Positions 1-5,438 of a DNA stretch of 6,487 nt are shown in pieces. Every line of letters starts with the position of its first letter. Positions within the stretch are counted from its first letter, which is position 1. The DNA lies in contig JAUQPV010000148.1 of the NCBI GenBank assembly GCA_030550225.1, positions 1 to 6,487 on the forward strand. Direction: 5' to 3'. The position numbers were made by a program, and so were the translations under genes. Source of the stretch: Acidobacteriota bacterium. Lineage in GTDB: Bacteria > Acidobacteriota > HRBIN11. Under the pieces are notes generated by a model. That model saw only the letters and a program-made list of their open reading frames with translations. It was not told the origin of the DNA and did not search any database.

Positions 1-6
1 GTCGAA

Positions 7-46
7 AGGGCAAAGAGCTAAGGGCATAGGGCAAAGAGCATAGAGC
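7..46. repeat. short direct repeat, 21-base period (AGGGCAAAGAGC)
   Basis: The 12-mer AGGGCAAAGAGC occurs exactly at 7-18 and again at 28-39, a period of 21 bases. Related words (AGGGCATA at 21-28, ATAGAGC at 40-46) lie between and after the copies. The purine-rich composition is unlike the surrounding GC-rich coding DNA, and no reading frame makes a sensible protein here. It looks like a low-complexity intergenic repeat. The window starts inside or just before it, so the full array length is unknown. Confidence 0.6.
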
Positions 47-63
47 AGGAGGATAGACGCCGG

Positions 64-89
64 TCTGCCGACCTGCCGACTGCCCATCT
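64..89. repeat. 26-base dispersed repeat, copy 1
   Basis: This pyrimidine-rich 26-mer begins TCTGCCGACCTG and ends GCCCATCT. It recurs in direct orientation at 366-391 with 24 of 26 bases identical; the differences are at repeat positions 14 and 18. A looser relative (CCTGCCGACCGCCCGACC) starts at 142. The repeat contains short internal CTGCCGAC units. It is non-coding as far as can be seen. Confidence 0.6.
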
Positions 90-117
90 TCCTACTACCT
101 CTCGTTGCCCCTCCTCA

Positions 118-138
118 GGGCAGGTACAAGGCCTGCCC
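118..138. other. GC-rich hairpin, possible terminator of an upstream gene
   Basis: GGGCAGG (118-124) pairs perfectly with CCTGCCC (132-138) around a 7-base loop. It is followed by CTTCCT rather than a true T tract, so it is only a weak candidate for a factor-independent terminator of a gene left of the window. It could also be another intergenic palindrome of the kind common in this window. Confidence 0.35.
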
Positions 139-195
139 CTTCCTGCCGACCGCCCGACCTCCCCAAAGTGACAAGCGGCCAGCAGGTTCGTTGTC

Positions 196-224
196 TTGTC
201 AGGTAAGTGGGATTGCTTTATCTT
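196..224 (+). promoter_or_regulatory. candidate sigma-70 promoter for ileS-lspA
   Basis: A -35-like TTGTCA at 196-201 (5 of 6 to TTGACA) is separated by exactly 17 bases from a -10-like TATCTT at 219-224 (4 of 6 to TATAAT). It is the best -35/-10 pair found by eye in the leader region, in an unusually AT-rich stretch. Transcription would start near 231, giving ileS an untranslated leader of about 225 bases. That leader would contain the diverged hairpin-element copy. The inference rests on consensus matching only. Confidence 0.4.
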
Positions 225-230
225 GTACCC

Positions 231-356
231 TTGACAGAGCCGTTCGGTTCATGGGAATGGCGTCGGGACGGCCTTTTCCACCACCCGAGAGGCACGTTTT
301 TCAAAGATACGGGATGCGGAGGGCTGGAGGCCTCGGCGACGGCTTTTTCTCGATCC
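231..356 (+). repeat. diverged partial copy of the long hairpin element
   Basis: This stretch aligns colinearly with the left arm and apex of the hairpin element at about 5163-5298. Shared blocks are AGCCGTTC (238-245 versus 5170-5177), GCCTTT (271-276 versus 5204-5209), TTTTCAA (298-304 versus 5232-5238) and a CCTCG-CGACGGCTT block (331-345 versus 5271-5285, 14 of 15 identical). Spacings are nearly equal: 33 versus 34, 60 versus 62, and 33 versus 39 bases. No matching right arm follows; instead the 26-base repeat copy 2 begins at 366. It is a truncated or decayed member of the same family, sitting in the probable ileS leader. Confidence 0.6.
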
Positions 357-365
357 CTGGCCCTA

Positions 366-391
366 TCTGCCGACCTGCTGACGGCCCATCT
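366..391. repeat. 26-base dispersed repeat, copy 2
   Basis: This is the second copy of the repeat at 64-89, in the same orientation with 24 of 26 bases identical. The two copies bracket the promoter candidate and the partial hairpin element, about 300 bases apart. It begins about 10 bases after the similarity to the hairpin element ends, so it may mark the breakpoint where the right arm was lost. Confidence 0.6.
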
Positions 392-443
392 GCCGGATAG
401 AGGTCGAATACCCCCTTCCCGCCGTCGGGGAGGGGTTGGACCC

Positions 444-449
444 GGAGAG
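444..449 (+). promoter_or_regulatory. ileS ribosome binding site
   Basis: GGAGAG at 444-449 lies 8 bases before the ATG at 458. It is a good Shine-Dalgarno match and supports that ATG as the ileS start. Confidence 0.7.
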
Positions 450-457
450 AACCAACG

Positions 458-3253
458 ATGGCGACGGACTCGAATCGCTCGTGGGACGATACGTTGAATC
501 TGCCCCGGACGACGTTCCCGATGCGGGCCCAGCTTCGGGAGCGGGAGCCTCAAATGATCGAGCGGTGGCAAAAGGCGGACCTCTACCCGAAGGTACGGTC
601 CGCTCGCCGGGGGGCACCCCTTTTTGTCTTACATGACGGGCCGCCCTACGCCAACGGGCCGATCCATCTGGGGACGGCCCTCAACAAAATCCTGAAGGAC
701 ATCGCCGTGAAGTCCCACCTCCTGCTGGGCTACGACGCGCCCTTCGTACCGGGCTGGGACTGCCACGGGCTTCCTATCGAGTTGAACGTCGAGAAGGAGC
801 TGGGCGCCCGGAAGCAAACGATGGACCCCGTCACCTTCCGGCAATACTGCCGGGCCTATGCGGAGCGCTTCATCGAAATCCAAAAGCAGGGCTTCATCCG
901 CTTGGGCTGTCTGGGCGACTGGTCCCATCCCTACAAGACGATGGACCCCAAGTATCAGGCCACGATCGTGCGGGTCCTGGGCCAATTTGTGAAGGCGGGC
1001 CTGGTCTACCGGGGCCTCCGGTCCGTGCTGTGGTGTTATACGGACCGCACGGCCCTGGCCGAGGCCGAAATTGAGTACGAGGACCGCACGTCGCCCTCTA
1101 TCTACGTGCGCTTCCGCATGGAGCCCGAATCGGCCGCCCGCGTGTTCGGCCCCGAATGGGCCGACCGTCCCGTCTACGCTGTCATCTGGACGACCACGCC
1201 GTGGACCCTGCCGGCAAACGTCGGCATCGCCTTCCATCCCGAATACGAGTACGGCCTCTACGAGGTCGACGGAACGTACTGGATCGTCGCTACGGCCCTG
1301 TGGCTCGCCGTGCAGGAGACGACGGGCGTCCGGGGCCGTCTCGTCCAGACCGTCCGGGGCACGGCCTTCGACCGAACCCGGTTTCAGCATCCCTTCCTGC
1401 CCCGGACGTCCCTGGGAATTCTGGCCGACTTCGTGACGCTCGAACAGGGCACGGGCCTCGTGCACACGGCTCCCGGCCATGGCCTGGAAGACTTCCTGGC
1501 GACCCGGGCTTACGACCTGCCCGTGCTGTCGCCCGTCGACGACGCCGGCCGTTTCACGGAAGAGGCCGGTGACTTGGCGGGCCTGCACGTCTTCGAGGCC
1601 AACCCGCGGATCATCGACCGCCTGCGGGAGCGGGGCGCCCTCCTGTGGGTCGGCACTATCCAACACAGTTATCCCCACTGCTGGCGATGCAAACAACCCC
1701 TGATCTTCCGGGCGACCGAACAGTGGTTCATCCGCATGGACGCCGGTGGCTTTCGAGAGCGGGCCCTGGCCGTGATCTCGACCGTCCGGTGGGTCCCGCC
1801 CTGGGGCGAGGAGCGCATTCGTCAGATGATTGCGACCCGACCCGACTGGTGCATCTCCCGCCAGCGCCTCTGGGGCGTCCCGATCCCCCAGTTCTACTGC
1901 AAGCAGTGCGGAACCCTTCTCCAGGACGACCGGGTCTTCGACCACGTGGCCGACATCTTCGAGCGGGAAACGGCCGACGCCTGGTACGCCCGACCGGCCG
2001 AAGAGCTGGTCCCGCCGGGCGCCCGCTGTTCGGCCTGCGGGGGGACGACCTTCGAAAAGGGCATGGACATCCTGGACGTGTGGTTCGACTCGGGCACGAG
2101 CCACGAGGCCGTCCTGGGGACATCGTCAGACCTTAAGTGGCCGGCTGACCTCTACCTCGAGGGCCACGACCAGTACCGCGGTTGGTTCAACAGCTCGCTC
2201 CTGGTCGGTGTCCTCACGCGGGGCGCCTCGCCGTACACGACCTGCGTGACCCACGGGTTCGTCGTCGACGAGACCGGCCAAAAGATGTCCAAGTCCTTGG
2301 GGAACGTCATCGAGCCAGAAACGATCTTCGAATCCTTCGGGGCCGAGATCCTGCGGGCGTGGGCGGCTATGGTCGACTTCCAGGAGGACATGCGTCTTTC
2401 GGAGAACATCCTCCAGATGGTCGCCACGCAGTACCGCAAGATTCGGAACACGATCCGCTTCATGCTCGGGAATCTCTATGACTTCGACCCAACGGTCCAC
2501 GCCCAGCCCGTCGAGGCCCTTCCGGCCTTGGACCAGTACATGCTGGCCCAACTCATGGAGCTCGAACGCCGCGTGGCCCGGGCTTATGAAGACTACCGGT
2601 ACCACGTCGTCTACCACGCCCTGTACCAGTTCTGCAATCAGGAACTCAGCGCTTTCTATCTCGACGTCTTGAAAGACCGCCTCTACTGCTCCCATCCGGA
2701 CGACCCGGCCCGGCGGGCCGCCCAAACGGTCCTCTTCGAGACGACCCGTTCGCTCCTCCGCCTGATGGCCCCCATCTTCAGCTTCACGGCCGACGAGGCG
2801 TGGGCCCACTTGCCGGCCTATCCGGGCAAGCCCGACCACGTCTTTCTCGACACCCTGGCACCGCCGTACCGATGGGCCCTGGACTCGGAAAGCATCGAGC
2901 GGGTCCGGGAGTTTCGAGCCGTCCGAGAAGTAGCCCTAAAGGCCCTGGAGGAAGCCCGGGCGGCCAAACGGATCGGCAGTTCCTTAGACGCCCATGTGAC
3001 CGTCCATCATCCCCTGAAGGACGCCTGGTTCCGGGATTACCTGCCCGAACTGCGGGAGATCCTGATGGTCTCCCAAGTGACCCTGGCGGCGGACCCGGAC
3101 CTCCCGGCCCAGACCTACGAGGTCGAGGTCCGGCCTGCCGACGGCCGCCGGTGCGACCGTTGCTGGATGTATGACCCCGAAGTCGGCGGCCATCCTCGAT
3201 GGCCTCAGCTCTGCCCGCGTTGCATCCGGGTCGTCGAACGATTAAACTTGTAA
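458..3253 (+). CDS. ileS: isoleucine--tRNA ligase (IleRS)
   Basis: Class I cytosolic synthetase that activates isoleucine with ATP, charges tRNA-Ile, and hydrolyses mischarged valine in an editing domain. The 931-residue length is normal for bacterial IleRS. Visible landmarks are: GPPYANGPIHLGTALNKILK with the HIGH-type motif as HLGT at residues 70-73; the editing-domain TTTPWTLPAN at 245-254 and HTAPGHG ending at 342 with E344-D345; HCWRC before FRATEQWF; an inserted zinc-ribbon-like pair C481/C484 and C524/C527; DVWFDSG; KMSKS at 609-613; and a C-terminal zinc site C899, C902, C919, C922. A ribosome site 8 bases upstream fixes the start. lspA follows after 58 bases, a frequent bacterial arrangement. 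The last HIGH-motif residue is Thr rather than His, which I take to be a natural variant rather than damage. All catalytic and zinc elements are intact. Confidence 0.98.
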   Translation: MATDSNRSWDDTLNLPRTTFPMRAQLREREPQMIERWQKADLYPKVRSARRGAPLFVLHDGPPYANGPIHLGTALNKILKDIAVKSHLLLGYDAPFVPGWDCHGLPIELNVEKELGARKQTMDPVTFRQYCRAYAERFIEIQKQGFIRLGCLGDWSHPYKTMDPKYQATIVRVLGQFVKAGLVYRGLRSVLWCYTDRTALAEAEIEYEDRTSPSIYVRFRMEPESAARVFGPEWADRPVYAVIWTTTPWTLPANVGIAFHPEYEYGLYEVDGTYWIVATALWLAVQETTGVRGRLVQTVRGTAFDRTRFQHPFLPRTSLGILADFVTLEQGTGLVHTAPGHGLEDFLATRAYDLPVLSPVDDAGRFTEEAGDLAGLHVFEANPRIIDRLRERGALLWVGTIQHSYPHCWRCKQPLIFRATEQWFIRMDAGGFRERALAVISTVRWVPPWGEERIRQMIATRPDWCISRQRLWGVPIPQFYCKQCGTLLQDDRVFDHVADIFERETADAWYARPAEELVPPGARCSACGGTTFEKGMDILDVWFDSGTSHEAVLGTSSDLKWPADLYLEGHDQYRGWFNSSLLVGVLTRGASPYTTCVTHGFVVDETGQKMSKSLGNVIEPETIFESFGAEILRAWAAMVDFQEDMRLSENILQMVATQYRKIRNTIRFMLGNLYDFDPTVHAQPVEALPALDQYMLAQLMELERRVARAYEDYRYHVVYHALYQFCNQELSAFYLDVLKDRLYCSHPDDPARRAAQTVLFETTRSLLRLMAPIFSFTADEAWAHLPAYPGKPDHVFLDTLAPPYRWALDSESIERVREFRAVREVALKALEEARAAKRIGSSLDAHVTVHHPLKDAWFRDYLPELREILMVSQVTLAADPDLPAQTYEVEVRPADGRRCDRCWMYDPEVGGHPRWPQLCPRCIRVVERLNL

Positions 3254-3266
3254 CCGGAGTGCCGGT

Positions 3267-3288
3267 CGGCGGTCCCTTCGGGCCGCCG
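3267..3288. other. strong hairpin between ileS and lspA
   Basis: A nine-pair stem (3267-3275 with 3280-3288, one G-U pair) closes on a CTTC tetraloop in the 58-base gap between ileS and lspA. No T tract follows, so it is not a classic terminator. It could limit read-through, protect the upstream mRNA end or mark a processing site. Chance formation in GC-rich DNA is also possible. Confidence 0.45.
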
Positions 3289-3311
3289 CGTCGGCGGGAT
3301 CGAATGCCCTT

Positions 3312-3815
3312 ATGCGTCTGCGGGACCGTGCCTGGTTCGTCTTGGTGTGCGCCGCGATCTTCATTTTGGACCAGCTCAGTAAGCGACTGGTCACGACGCA
3401 CATGACCCTCTACCAGTCGATCCCGGTCCTGCCCGGCTTTCTGAACATCACGTACATTCACAACCGGGGAGTCGTCTTTGGCCTCTTTGCCGACACCGAC
3501 CATCCGTTAGCCCAGAACGCGATTCTCCTGCTCTCCCTCCTGTCGTTTGGCGTCATCGTAGTGTATTTTTTCTTTTTGCGTCATGAAAACCATTGGGTCA
3601 CCCTGGGCTTTTCCTTCGTCCTGGGCGGCGCCCTGGGCAATACCTGGGACCGCCTGACCCAGGGATACGTCGTGGACTTCCTGGACTTCTACTATGGGGA
3701 GTACCACTGGCCCACGTTTAACTTCGCCGACGCATTCATCACGCTGGGGATCGGCGTCCTGTTGTTCAGTATGCTCCAACTGTCCCGGTGGCCACGGACC
3801 GATGCCCCGTCCTGA
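3312..3815 (+). CDS. lspA: lipoprotein signal peptidase (signal peptidase II)
   Basis: Inner-membrane aspartyl protease that removes the signal peptide from diacylglyceryl-modified prolipoproteins, after Lgt has acted. The 167-residue length fits the family. Conserved blocks are in order: a first membrane helix with ILDQLSK at 18-24; NRGVVFG at 51-57; a second hydrophobic helix at about 69-89; GGALGNTWDR at 105-114; VVDF at 120-123; and FNFADAFI at 136-143, followed by a last helix to about 156. D122 and D140 match the catalytic aspartate pair, with N110, D113 and R114 in the supporting motif. The ATG at 3312 gives the usual short basic N-terminus. The ribosome site (GGCGGGA at about 3293-3299) is weak and rather distant, so translation may partly depend on the upstream ileS message. 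Probably in an operon with ileS. Confidence 0.96.
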   Translation: MRLRDRAWFVLVCAAIFILDQLSKRLVTTHMTLYQSIPVLPGFLNITYIHNRGVVFGLFADTDHPLAQNAILLLSLLSFGVIVVYFFFLRHENHWVTLGFSFVLGGALGNTWDRLTQGYVVDFLDFYYGEYHWPTFNFADAFITLGIGVLLFSMLQLSRWPRTDAPS

Positions 3816-3876
3816 CGGCGGCCCTTGAAGGACCCAAGCTTCGTCTCGGGCCGATGCGGAGTGTCGGCTCTGTCCT

Positions 3877-3906
3877 GGGCCGGTCCGGACGAGGCGCTTC
3901 CGGCCC
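3877..3906. other. inverted repeat in the lspA-hydrolase gap
   Basis: GGGCCGG (3877-3883) pairs perfectly with CCGGCCC (3900-3906) around a 16-base loop. It lies in the 143-base non-coding gap (3816-3967 counted to the chosen hydrolase start), in which I see no gene. There is no T tract, so it may be a transcription-end structure after lspA or a chance GC-rich palindrome. Confidence 0.3.
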
Positions 3907-3967
3907 GTCGCATGAGCCCTCTGTCTCAGCCGCCCCGCGTGAGGCTTAGCCGATTCGGGTGACCGCG

Positions 3968-4591
3968 ATGGTATTACGTGCCGTCCACGGCCGACCGGAC
4001 GTCCTGTGGATCGCCGCTTACGACGATGCGACCTATCATGCCCAGAGTTATCTGGTTTTACATCCGAAGGGGAATCTCCTCGTCGATGTGCCGGCCTATC
4101 AGGTGGACGTGATCCGCGCCATTCAACGTCGGGGCGGCGTGCGGTACATCTTCATCACCCATAAGGACGACATCGGGGCGGCGGCCTCCTTCCACGAGTT
4201 CTTCCAGGCGCGGATCATTATCCACAAGAGCGAGGCTCGGTACGTCCAGGGTGTCGAGGTCGAGGTCCCCTTCGAAGGTGACTTTATGCTGAATTCGGAT
4301 ATCGCCATCGTCCATCTGCCGGGTCACACGCCGGGGAGCTCGGCACTCTTGGACCTGCGGCCGCCCGGCGTCCTGTTCATCGGCGACGCCCTTAATATCC
4401 ACCCGCAGGGTCAACTCTTTGTGCCGCCTCACCCGTGGGACTTCGACCCCGTCCTGAAGCGGGTCGTCTTGCGGAAGCTTCTCCAGTACGACTTCGAGCT
4501 GATCCTGCCGGCCCATCCGCCAGAGCCGGGCCGGTACGTCTCGGAGCGGGGCCGAGAGCTGTTAGAGCAACTCTTGCGGCGGATTTTGTAA
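3968..4591 (+). CDS. metallo-beta-lactamase-fold hydrolase, altered metal motif
   Basis: Soluble MBL-fold protein of 207 residues with no signal peptide, so probably cytoplasmic; its substrate is unknown. The fold is shown by a strand-rich start ending in NLLVDVP, by ITHKDDIGAA, by HLPGHTPGSSALL, by LFIGDAL and by LILPAHPP. Counted from the ATG at 3968, likely metal ligands are H65, H120, D140 and H183. The canonical HxHxDH motif instead reads H65-K-D-D-I-G, so the second His and the Asp-His pair are replaced. My recollection is that such THxDD variants form a known MBL subgroup, so the protein need not be inactive but may bind one metal or a different one. The ATG is preferred because GGTGA lies 5 bases before it; a GTG at 3959 would add three residues. 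Glyoxalase II-like or persulfide dioxygenase-like chemistry is possible but unproven. The CsoR-like gene follows 102 bases on. Confidence 0.88.
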   Translation: MVLRAVHGRPDVLWIAAYDDATYHAQSYLVLHPKGNLLVDVPAYQVDVIRAIQRRGGVRYIFITHKDDIGAAASFHEFFQARIIIHKSEARYVQGVEVEVPFEGDFMLNSDIAIVHLPGHTPGSSALLDLRPPGVLFIGDALNIHPQGQLFVPPHPWDFDPVLKRVVLRKLLQYDFELILPAHPPEPGRYVSERGRELLEQLLRRIL

Positions 4592-4592
4592 T

Positions 4593-4663
4593 CGGAGCGC
4601 AGACGTCCCGTCTGCCGGAGCGCAGACGTCCCCGTCTGCGGGAATGCAGACGTCCCCGCCTGT
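4593..4663. repeat. three tandem palindromic units of 23-24 bases
   Basis: Immediately after the hydrolase stop codon come three head-to-tail units at 4593-4615, 4616-4639 and 4640-4663. Each contains GCAGACG, a short C-rich spacer and its complement. Unit 1 forms a 7-bp stem (4599-4605 with 4609-4615). Unit 2 forms a perfect 8-bp stem on a TCCC loop (4621-4628 with 4633-4640). Unit 3 (4646-4652 with 4657-4663) has one mismatch and one wobble. The last unit ends 30 bases before the next start codon. The pattern resembles REP-like intergenic elements. It could also act as an mRNA-stabilising or attenuating structure between the two genes. Confidence 0.75.
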
Positions 4664-4681
4664 GTCCCGTCGAAGAACACC

Positions 4682-4688
4682 AAGGGGA
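4682..4688 (+). promoter_or_regulatory. ribosome binding site of the CsoR-like gene
   Basis: AAGGGGA at 4682-4688 is placed 5 bases before the ATG at 4694. It decides this start and so supports the arginine-rich N-terminal tail as truly translated. Confidence 0.65.
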
Positions 4689-4693
4689 TACGG

Positions 4694-5119
4694 ATGAACC
4701 AGCGGAAGGATATCCGAAAGCGTCGCTCCCGGCGGGTAGCTTCGCCCCGGGTCCAGCGGGCGGCCCATCGGGCGCGTCCGGCGGCGGCTTCGACGCGGAA
4801 GACCCGCCCGCGCCCGTCGACCCGACCATCGGTCGTTCGTCTGACCCTGCCACCGGGACCCCAGCGGTACCTCCGGGTTCGTTTGGCCCGTCTGGCCGGT
4901 CACTTGCAGACGGTCATCCGTATGATCGAGACGGGTGCCGACTTCAAGGACGTCATGACCCAGTTGGCGGCCGTCCGGTCGGGTCTCACGGGCGTGACGG
5001 CTCGGATGGCCGAGATGTATGTGACGGCCTGGGTCGATGCGGGGATGACCCGGCGGGGGGACCGACGGTCCTTAGAAGCCCTCCTGACCATCCTCAAGTT
5101 CCTGGCCCGGGCATACTAA
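4694..5119 (+). CDS. CsoR/RcnR-family repressor-like protein without metal ligands
   Basis: The 141-residue protein has two parts. Residues 1-50 are rich in Arg, Lys, Pro and Ser and look disordered. Residues 60-140 match the all-helical CsoR/RcnR/FrmR DNA-binding family without gaps: RLARLAGHL (63-71), RMIE (76-79), DVMTQLAAVRSGL (86-98) and LEALLTILKF (127-136). Family members are tetrameric repressors that release DNA on binding Cu(I), Ni/Co, formaldehyde or persulfide. Aligned to Mycobacterium tuberculosis CsoR from memory, the ligand positions Cys36, His61 and Cys65 are here F84, Y109 and W113, and the protein has no cysteine at all. Ordinary metal or thiol sensing is therefore unlikely. 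It might be a constitutive or nucleoid-type DNA binder, or respond to another signal. It probably shares a transcript with the upstream hydrolase gene and converges on the CuA cupredoxin gene. Confidence 0.8.
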   Translation: MNQRKDIRKRRSRRVASPRVQRAAHRARPAAASTRKTRPRPSTRPSVVRLTLPPGPQRYLRVRLARLAGHLQTVIRMIETGADFKDVMTQLAAVRSGLTGVTARMAEMYVTAWVDAGMTRRGDRRSLEALLTILKFLARAY

Positions 5120-5123
5120 TGTT

Positions 5124-5435
5124 CCGGTGTTGGGTCTTAGGTGTTCGGTGTTGGGTGATCTTTGAACACAGCCGTTCAGCTTATGGCAACCCGTATGGGT
5201 TCAGCCTTTCTGGCCCTTCGGGGAGGATGCCTTTTCAAGCATCGTGACGACGCCGGTCTCGAGCCGTTCGCCTCGACGACGGCTTCTTTCTGGACTCCGT
5301 CGCGTCGTCACGACGTTACGACATCACGATGCTTAAAAACCATCCTCTTCGAAGGGTCGGAAAAGTCGAATCCGTGCGGGTTTTCACGGGTCAAACGGCT
5401 GTGTTAAGAACCGAACACCCAAGACCTAACACCGG
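5124..5435. repeat. long imperfect hairpin element filling a convergent intergenic gap
   Basis: Nearly the whole gap between the two convergent genes is one inverted repeat of about 312 bases. Outer arms 5124-5149 and 5410-5435 match at 24 of 26 positions. AACACAGCCGTT (5165-5176) pairs perfectly with 5394-5405. Then 5177-5235 faces 5335-5393 without any gap: 39 Watson-Crick pairs plus 12 G-U pairs for a + strand RNA. Next 5237-5247 pairs perfectly with 5324-5334. The apex holds a CGACGC/GCGTCG stem (5248-5253 with 5302-5307) and an AGCCGT/ACGGCT hairpin (5262-5267 with 5279-5284). The left end also has an 11-mer CGGTGTTGGGT repeated at 5125 and 5146. It encodes no transposase. It may be a MITE-like element, a structured RNA or a bidirectional transcription stop. 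Confidence 0.8.
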
Positions 5436-5438
5436 CAG

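Noticed and set aside
70..73. IleRS HLGT (residues 70-73) as a defective HIGH motif
   Set aside because: The surrounding motif is fully conserved, all other catalytic parts are intact, and Thr at the last position is, to my knowledge, seen in other bacterial IleRS, so it is not evidence of a dead or paralogous enzyme.
231..236. Perfect TTGACA as the -35 of an ileS promoter
   Set aside because: No acceptable -10 lies 16-18 bases downstream (GGAATG or similar), and the hexamer falls at the edge of the repeat-element similarity. The TTGTCA/TATCTT pair just upstream is better spaced.
225..457. T-box riboswitch in the ileS leader
   Set aside because: T-boxes often precede ileS, but I found no AGGGTGGNACCGCG-like T-box sequence and no terminator with a T tract before the start codon.
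191..571. Small frames on both strands upstream of and overlapping the start of ileS
   Set aside because: None has a plausible ribosome site or domain, and the region is made of repeats and leader sequence.
629..2104. 491-codon open frame on the - strand inside ileS
   Set aside because: It is antisense to an intact, motif-complete ileS, and long antisense frames are expected in GC-rich genes. The translation shows no family motif.
2126..2839. 237-codon - strand frame, and a 239-codon one at 2784-3503
   Set aside because: Both lie antisense to ileS or lspA with no recognisable domain; they are artefacts of third-position GC bias.
4593..4663. CRISPR array
   Set aside because: The units are directly abutting with no unique spacers, and each is itself a palindrome; no cas gene is visible.
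4435..5247. 270-codon + strand frame running through the hydrolase end, the palindromes, the CsoR-like gene and the hairpin arm
   Set aside because: It is out of frame with two well-supported genes, is low-complexity Gly/Pro/Arg, and crosses repeats, so it is a shadow.
5162..5407. 81-codon + strand frame within the hairpin element
   Set aside because: It lies entirely in the inverted repeat, has no ribosome site, and its translation looks like random sequence. The pairing explains the region better.
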